Source of the DNA: Falciphora oryzae
Lineage: Eukaryota > Ascomycota > Sordariomycetes > Magnaporthales > Magnaporthaceae
Assembly (NCBI GenBank): GCA_000733355.1
Contig: JNVV01000018.1
Span: forward strand, 62,001 to 126,000
Length of the DNA: 64,000 nucleotides
Direction: 5' to 3'
The notes beneath the pieces were generated by a model. That model ran no database searches. It was not told the origin of the DNA and saw nothing but the letters and a program-made list of their open reading frames with translations. The stretch's first letter is position 1, and each line of letters opens with the position of its first letter. Of this stretch, positions 57,511-64,000 are shown piece by piece. A program made the translations under genes and the position numbers.

Positions 57511-58667
57511 TTTGGCCTCCCTCCTTCTTTTATTTCCAGGCCCAGACACGTATAATTTCTGCTTCAGCCGATGGCAGACCTCCCCGCTTGGACTTTACTC
57601 ACACAACCTTTCGTGCTGCCGGAGCTGGTGCGACACCAAAGGCATTGTGACGTTGAACTGGCATGTCTGTGTGTATTTTGGTTGAACCACTGGACCGGGC
57701 TGCACCCTAGTCGCAACAACGTTGGAAGGGAGGGCCTGGAGATACCGGACGCAGCGCGAGAAGGAAACTGCTCGGCCCTCGGGCGTGAGGCGAGGCAAGT
57801 GGTGGGCTCGAGTTCGAGATGTGGTCGCTCGGTCGGGGAGAGCAAGAAACGTGGGCTACCTATGCACCTACGCTTGCCAGACTGGCGGTCTCGCTGGGTC
57901 TCCCAGTCACTTGAGGCTTCCTGTCAGCTCCTTTGGCCCTTCCCGTCCTTTCTCGCCCCATCTGTCAAGCCACGGCCTTGGTCACCCCCAGCGCTTGTCG
58001 CTGTCCTTGGACCCTCACTTCCCCAAGCGCATGCCCCCTAGCCCTGGATGGGGCCATGGTCGAGAAGGATCCTCTGGCCACTCGGGCAGCCTGTTTCTTT
58101 TCCCATATCTGGACCCGCGATCACACAGTCGCATGCTTGCACCGAGGGCCAAAGCTGAATGACTTGTGCGTCACAGTTCTTCCCTCGGTCAGATTTATCG
58201 AGGCACAGAAGTGCCCAGTTGCTAGCTATCATCGCGTCCCGGCATGTGCCAGAGCCGTTTTCGTCCAACACAGTCACAGTCTCGCATGGCCAAGGCCAGA
58301 AGAGGGGTGGCAGTTGGTAGATTCAAGCGAGCCTCGCTCCTACATGTACATATCTAGAGAAAACCCAGTCAAAACTCGCCAAAGTAAATATCCTCCAGCC
58401 AACTCGCCCGCCTCCCGCCAAGCCCCTTCCCGTCTATCTGTCTATCTGCATCCATTGGTCATCATAGAAATTTACTGAGACTCAAGGAAGGTTTGTAGGT
58501 CTTTCTACTCTATGCATTTTCCGTGGGTACGAGGAAATGCGGTCGAGTATGCAGATCTTGGTGTTTGATGTTTTTTCTCGCAAGCATCTGGAAACACTGG
58601 CAGTTTTCCAATGCAAGCACCTGGAAGCACAAGTTGTACTTGTGATAGTGGTGCTTGGGGGGAGGGG

Positions 58668-59085
58668 GGTGAACAGGATAGTAAAAGACTGTCAGTTGGG
58701 ATTCGGCATGTGCCGAAAACAAAAGACAGAGGCTACCGAAAACATCCAGATCATCACCGCTGCCTGGGATCGCTCTTGACAGGTAGAAGGTTGTGTGGGC
58801 GTCACCCCGTTCGATGCTTTTTGGACTGACCAGCTGCAACGGCGGGAAGTATGTCTGCGATTTCGGTTGTGCAGGAGGGCGGACAGGATAGTATGGGGCT
58901 GTCAGTTGGGGTTCGGGCGTAGCCGGCCACCAAAGACAGGGGCTACCGATAGCGTCCGCGGTCATCACCGCTGCCTGGGACCGCTCTTGACAGATTCTGA
59001 TGGGCGTCACCCCGTTCGGCACTTTTTTGAAAGACCAGCTGCAAACGGCGGGAAAGTATGCCGGGGATATCGGTGGTGCAGTAGG
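58668..59085 (+). repeat. Tandem duplication of a roughly 200-bp, exon-like unit
   Basis: Two diverged units (about 58668-58868 and 58871-59085) share ACAGGATAGTA, CTGTCAGTTGGG, ATCACCGCTGCCTGGGA, CGCTCTTGACAG and GGCGTCACCCCGTTCG. In both, TTGACAG resembles an intron end and is followed by an open stretch, GVTPFxxFxxDQLQ. Unit 2 continues as a frame of about 78 codons with QLQTAGKYAGDIGGAVGEGM. This could be a small gene with a duplicated exon or its relic. Confidence 0.5.
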
Positions 59086-59089
59086 GGAG

Positions 59090-60255
59090 GGGATGAGTAG
59101 TGAGAGGGGCCCCAGCAAGCGAGCGACTCAAGCGAGCGGGGTGTCGCGCGTTCCTCAACCGGGCGCCAGGCAGCGAGCTGCGTGGCCGGGCTCTACTAGC
59201 GAGACGGGTGAAGCGGAAAGGAGGAAGTTCAAATAGAAGATAAAAGGTGCTGTGACTGCTGCTCTCGGCAATGCCGGTGTGTTCTTTGATTGTTGTCGTT
59301 TTTTGTTGCTGTCTCTGCTGTTGCGAGGGAAGAGAGGTTGAAGGAGAGAAGACGAAAAGGCGGGCTGGGGGGAGAGGAGGGAGGGTCTTTATACACGCGG
59401 GCCGCTCGAAGTCCTGCCGCAAATCAGTAAACTCGTGCCAGCCGCGGCAGGGTTGCCTAAAGACGAGAGCCAATCAGAAAATTCTGCGCTCAGTGGGCAG
59501 GCAGTTCTGCTGAGCTTAATAGATCTGAATAGAAGACGCGGCGGGGTTGCCTGAAGAGACGAGCCAACCAGGAGCCTCCCAGGCAGAGAACAATACCAAG
59601 AGTCTGTGGGGCCTCAACCGAAGAGCAAACAACGCCAGCCAGTCGCGGCTCTTGTGGAGGAAAACCTCCAGCCCCGCTCGAGGCCCGGGACGCCTGAGGT
59701 GACGCGACCTGCGAGTCTTCAGGCTTCCATTTTGCTCCAGAGTCGCGTCAGGTCACGTCGAGGCCCGGGCAGGTGCGTACCTAGGAGGCGGACGCGTCGA
59801 AGAGGGGTGAGGGGTGGGGATTAGAAGCTCTCAGCAACTAATTGCCTGTTGCCACTACGCTCTCTGGGGCGTCTGGCCATCACTCTCTGCACGAGACACG
59901 CCCCAGGTCTGGTGGTGCCCAGGCAAGTTCCGACGGGCCCCAGAGGTGTTGACAGAGCAGGCAGGCCTCATCTCCATGGCCTGGTGCCTCAAGTATCAAA
60001 ACTGGCTCTAGCAGCTCTACGCACGAGTTTTGCTACCTTGGTGCCTGTGATCGGTCGTCGAACCGATCCCCCGTCTCTATTCTTCTAAGATTCCAAGAAC
60101 TACCAACAGATGAGAGATGGCAGTGGGGTGATTGGACTGTTGTTCTCAAAATTGCAGTGTCTTTGTAGATATTCAAAATCATATCTGGAGGTGTGGGAGG
60201 CTTCACGCAGAGTGACGGAAATCTGACGCTCTTCTGACACTGCAATGACTCAAGC
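59090..60255. other. Intergenic region, no gene seen
   Basis: It contains two diverged versions of a motif around AGAC(G)AGCCAATCAG and AGACGAGCCAACCAG (about 59461 and 59557) and the 3' flank of the oxidase gene. No supported coding. Confidence 0.4.
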
Positions 60256-62235
60256 CTACCCCACCACCCTACAGAGCCTACCATCTCCGTTCTCCTCAAA
60301 CAACTCGCTCCCAACCCCGGTCACGGCGTAAAGCAGCCCGTCCGGGTCATACTTCTGCTTGATCTGGAGCAGCCGCTCGTAGTTCACACCGTAGAAGTGC
60401 TCCTGGAATCCTCGTTGCTGAAAGTTGGCCTCGTTCAGGTACGTACCAGAGCCGGGAGTGGCGGCCTCGAGCATCGGCGTGAAAACATCAGCAAGTTCTC
60501 TCTCCTTGGCCTCCATCTTTGTCTGTGCGTCCGCCAGTGCTTCGCTACCGCCACCGCCGCCGTAGTCCCATGGCCCAACAACGATGCAGTGCGTGGCCGC
60601 GTCGCGCCAGGCCGGCAGGACCGCGTTGTCCGCGACTCTCGGTAAGAATGACGTGTGACTGCTGCTGCTGCCTGACACAGCGCCACTCACGTCGAGAGCT
60701 TGACACGCGACAAAGAAGTCCCCGGTGGCAGTGATACTGCGCAGTGCCCGCGTCACGACTACGTTGGCCGCCGGCGTGCCCACCACCGAGCGCGGGATCA
60801 GCCGACTCCCCGTGACCTGGCCGGTGCTGAAGATGCCGTACGGCAGCGGGCCGAGGTCGCGCGCGAAGTGCGTGAGGAAATCGGGCGACTGGTGCGCCTC
60901 GAAGACGAAGGGGACGCCGCGGCGCTCGAGCTCGGCCAGCAGCGTCGGGCGGAGCAGGGCCGCGACCTGCGCGCCGTCCCTGTCCGTCGCCGTCAGGCTG
61001 AACATGCTGAAGGTGCTGTTGGTGATGGAGTACAGGGCCGACACGCCCTGGGCCAGCAGCGGCGGGAACGCGGCGTGGACTGCCCCGACCGCGTCCCAGA
61101 AGACGTCGTTCTTGCTGCTGCTGCTGCCGCTGGAGATGCCCGCGTCGCCGAACCGGAGCGTCGCGCCGCCGATGGGGCCGTCGCGGTGCAGGCGCACCGT
61201 CATGCTCAGGACCACGGCGAACGTCCCGCCGCCGCCGCCGCTCAGGGCCCAGTAGAGGTCGCTGTGGGCGCCGTCGGGCGTGGCGGCGACGTGCTCCCCG
61301 GTCGCGGGCACGACCGCCTCCCACGCCAGCACGTTGTCGGCGCCCAGGCCGTAGACGCTGCTGAGGGTCGAGTGGCCGCCGCCCTGCGCGTAGCCGCCTG
61401 CGATACCGACGGTGGCGCAGGTGCCGCCGACCACGCGGTAGCCGCGCTTGTGGGCGGCCAGGTAGGCCTCGACCGCGAGCACGCCGGCGCCCAGCTTGAT
61501 GGCGGGGCCGGTGTGGTGGGGGCTGGTGTAGTTGTCGATGACCTCTCTTGTCTTGAGGTTCTGCATCCACAGAGACAAGCTCCCCTTTCCAGTTGACTTG
61601 CCCAAGTAGCTTAGAGTAATCACGCCGATATCAGTCTCGCTATGTACACGCCGCATCACGAGAGCAGACATTCAGGGACATACTCGTGGCCTGTGTTCTT
61701 GATCACCAGGCGAACATTGTTTTCCCGTGCAAACCGGATCCCGGCCACAACATCCTCCTTTCCGGTCACATTGATCGAGTAGCTCGCGTAGTTTCCCAGC
61801 TCACAAGGCTGTGACACGGGAGTGTATGGATCACAAGACCTATTTTGGGCCCAGGGGAAGCCAACCTCGGCTGCGAAAGGGAAGCTGGGTGGATTTTTGA
61901 ACGTCTGTCAGATGTCGTTTCTCGTCAGGTAGAGGAGGCCGGAACCGCATCTCGACACAAACGGGCGTGGCCTACTGGGAAACTGGGAAGTTCCAAAACG
62001 TCTTCAGCCACTGGCATGCTGATGCGTTGAAGCGGCCATCGAACATGCCTCCAACGTGGCACACACTGGCGGCGGGCACGGTGGCGGTGAGCCTGCCGCC
62101 TACGGTTTCATTGAGCATATCCCATTGGCGGTCGGCTGGCCACGTTACGTCGCCAGGTATAGATTTGCATAGCCTTGCGGCGCACGCTGACGACAAAGCA
62201 TAAAGAGCCAACAAAGGGAGGGTGCGGCGGCCCAT
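60256..62235 (-). CDS. Secreted FAD-linked oxidase, berberine-bridge (BBE/VAO) family, 604 aa
   Basis: Three exons on the minus strand: 62235-61976, 61884-61684 and 61609-60256. The introns of 91 and 73 bp (GTAGGC...CCCAG and GTATGT...TCTAAG) keep the frame. A signal peptide is visible (MGRRTLPLLALYALSSACAA). The FAD-binding PCMH domain has KNTGHDY with His153 and GGTCATVG with Cys218, the spacing expected for bicovalent 8-alpha-histidyl/6-S-cysteinyl FAD, and GGYAQGGGHS downstream. The C-terminal BBE domain ends NYERLLQIKQKYDPDG and LLYAVTGVGSE, a very conserved ending. Such enzymes oxidise sugars, alcohols or secondary metabolites and release hydrogen peroxide. The substrate cannot be told from sequence. 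Its neighbours, laccase and dehydrogenase, are too far apart to call a cluster. Confidence 0.9.
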
Positions 62236-62714
62236 TGTGTTGAGCGGGGATGAGTGGTTGAGATCGAGATGTGGGAGTGAGAAAGGAGAAGAAAGCCAAG
62301 GGGCTGGGGCAAGTTCATACGGAAAGGCATAGGCGCTGGGCCACTGCTGCTTTTGGTTCCGGGTCTATCCAGATACCCCCGGCAGCGACTTTAGCCGGAA
62401 CGGCACCGTTGAGATGGAGTACTCTTGATATTTGCCTATTGTCATGACAATCTCAGATCCGGACTTATATGCGTGTCTATGATTTTGCAACCCAGTTTCA
62501 CCAATCCGAAGCCCGGCTCAGAATCCGCCGCCTCTAGCGCGGTTGGAAACACTTTAATTTTTCACGCTGCAGCATAAATACAGCCCTTTCCCTCGACGTC
62601 TTTCACTTCCCTCCCCTTTAACTTTCCAAATTCCCATCCCGTCCTTTGGCTCCCGTTTCTTTCTAGCATAGCCGCGAGAAGACTGCGTGTGTTTGTGATG
62701 ACCGAAAACCTGCT

Positions 62715-62745
<31 letters not shown>

Positions 62746-63131
62746 TGGCCCCTCATCTTCATTGACCCTTGCATGTTTTCGCATGTGAGATAGGTGTGGT
62801 CAAATAAAGATAAGTAGACGAAAATGGGTTCGACGTAGAAAAGAAGAGCCTGCAAGAAACAAGGGAGAGGACTCGGTTTAACCAGACAGGGCGTTGTAGT
62901 GGCACCGTAGCCCAACGATTCTGGGTCTAGACTAGCCTAGGTTCTAATCGATGGCACTAGAACGGCGCACCCTCGCACCTTCGACGCACAGTCGGGAGAG
63001 ATGATGCATTGCTCAGTAAAAAATACTATAATCTTGTCTAATAATGAATGACAACAGCATCGCCTTGTGCATACTAATTACTCTTTCAGGGGGTACCTCT
63101 TCCAGCACCAAATCGTAACCACTTTGACAGC
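62236..63131. other. Intergenic region, no gene seen
   Basis: It holds the promoter of the oxidase, an A-run of about 24 at about 62715-62738, and the 3' side of the dehydrogenase. A sequence at about 62895-62965 superficially like tRNA boxes does not fold. Confidence 0.5.
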
Positions 63132-64000
63132 CTATTCCTCCAAAACCGTGGTGAACTCAAACATCTCTCGGAGAACCTCAGGCTCTCCGTCACCGCCCTC
63201 CTCCCGGTCGGTGCTCAAACTCAGGTCTTTCCACTGCGCGACGAGCTTCAGCTGCTCCTCGCACCGCTGCTTGGTCCAGCCCATGGAGTCAGACCCGAGC
63301 GCTACCCGCACCGCCCAGGGCTTCTCAGCCGCTAGCCCCTCGCGCCCGACCACGTCGACGATGCGCGCCGCCGCCTTGGCGACATCCCCCGGCATGTGCC
63401 TCATGGGGTTCGAGGCGAACTTGGACACGAGGGCCCCAAACATCGGCCCGTACGCCTCCACGGCCGGCCCGCTCGCGCCGAAGCCTCCCTGTTGCGGGGT
63501 CCCCTCGCGCGGCTGGCCCAGGCTGGTGGGGAAGCCGCCGCACTCGAACGCGACGCAGCGGATGCCCAGCGGGCGCACCTCCTTGTGCAGGGCATCGACG
63601 TAGGCGCTGAGCCCGGCCTTGGACGCGGCGTAGTGCGACATGAAGGGCAGCGGGGTCCACAGGATGCTGGACGAGGTGAAGGCGATGCGGCCGCCCTCGC
63701 CCTGGGCGCGGAGCAGCGGGAGGGCGGCCTGCGTGACGCGCATGTGGCCAAACAGGTTGGCCTGGAACATGGCGTCGACGTAGTCCGCCGTCGCCTCCTC
63801 GGCGCTCTTCATGGCCGACATGCCCGCGTTGTTGACCAGGACGTCGACGCGCCCGAAGATGGCCCAGCCCTTAGTGACGGCGGCCGAGATGTCGGCCTGG
63901 CTGGCCGATATGTCCAGCTCGAGGAGGGCCACGTCGGCCGTTTTGAGGTGGCCGAGGCGCTGCTCGACCTTGCGGCCCGAGGCGATGACCTTGTCGCCGC
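63132..64000 (-). CDS. Short-chain dehydrogenase/reductase, classical SDR (5' partial)
   Basis: Open from the window edge to TAG at 63132-63134, at least 289 codons. It reads GDKVIASGRKVEQRLGHL just after the missing TGxxxGIG cofactor loop. Then come ELDISASQ, VDVLVNNAGMSAM (NNAG motif), the catalytic Ser in IAFTSSSILWTP and YAASKAGLSAYVDAL with the catalytic Tyr and Lys. The C-terminal half resembles fungal retinol-dehydrogenase/oxidoreductase-like SDRs of about 280-300 residues that use NADP(H). The first 10-20 residues are outside the window. The substrate is unknown. Confidence 0.92.
   Translation of the reverse strand, partial: GDKVIASGRKVEQRLGHLKTADVALLELDISASQADISAAVTKGWAIFGRVDVLVNNAGMSAMKSAEEATADYVDAMFQANLFGHMRVTQAALPLLRAQGEGGRIAFTSSSILWTPLPFMSHYAASKAGLSAYVDALHKEVRPLGIRCVAFECGGFPTSLGQPREGTPQQGGFGASGPAVEAYGPMFGALVSKFASNPMRHMPGDVAKAAARIVDVVGREGLAAEKPWAVRVALGSDSMGWTKQRCEEQLKLVAQWKDLSLSTDREEGGDGEPEVLREMFEFTTVLEE

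Noticed and set aside
60545..61596. Overlapping long frames on both strands at the FAD oxidase
   Set aside because: Only the minus frame 60256-61609 carries the BBE motifs; the others are GC-rich shadows.
62890..62965. Possible tRNA (GGTTCTAATC box)
   Set aside because: No acceptor or anticodon stem could be formed.

Overview
The window comes from a filamentous ascomycete, most likely a Sordariomycete-type Pezizomycotina. The evidence is GC-rich genes with short introns (60-190 bp, GT-AG, CTGAC-type branch sites), an asco-type laccase ending in DSGI, a fungal Hsp70-like gene with seven small introns, and AT-shifted, stop-riddled retroelements that look RIP-mutated.

Layout. 1-664 is the 3' end of a Cys-rich gene. 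5556-8928 encodes a 1095-aa coiled-coil protein after a 4.9-kb gene-poor stretch. 10283-11757 is an F-box-like gene broken by a frameshift and by an LTR. From about 11.76 to 46.84 kb lies a transposon-rich island. It holds three members of one Ty1/copia family: A at 14405-22063 (- strand), B at 23935-32255 (- strand) and C at 38960-46844 (+ strand). All have 301-bp LTRs of the TGTTGG...CCAACA type and perfect 5-bp target duplications (TAGGG, AAAAG, TATCG). The island also holds two solo LTRs with intact duplications (GGTAT, TTTAT)-flanked ends, an inverted LTR relic, fold-back MITEs with TA duplications, and decayed host genes: a Kex2-type peptide precursor and a gamma-glutamylcyclotransferase-like gene. 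A divergent pair of apparently intact genes sits inside the island: a 634-aa octapeptide-repeat protein (33764-35728, -) and a 564-aa Hsp70-like ATPase (36429-38755, +).

46.8-64 kb returns to ordinary euchromatin: a small secreted protein (48847-49717, -), an intronless laccase (52990-54720, +), a degenerate tRNA-like double hairpin (about 57.4 kb), a tandem exon-like duplication (58.67-59.08 kb), a secreted berberine-bridge-type FAD oxidase (60256-62235, -) and the 3' part of a short-chain dehydrogenase (63132-64000, -).

The most interesting observation is that every copia copy carries, between RNase H and its 3' LTR, an extra gene on the strand opposite to gag-pol. This gene has its own TATA box, a fungal intron, a basic N-terminus and a six-cysteine zinc-finger-like motif. 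Persistence of an intron through retrotransposition is expected only if the gene is antisense to the genomic RNA.
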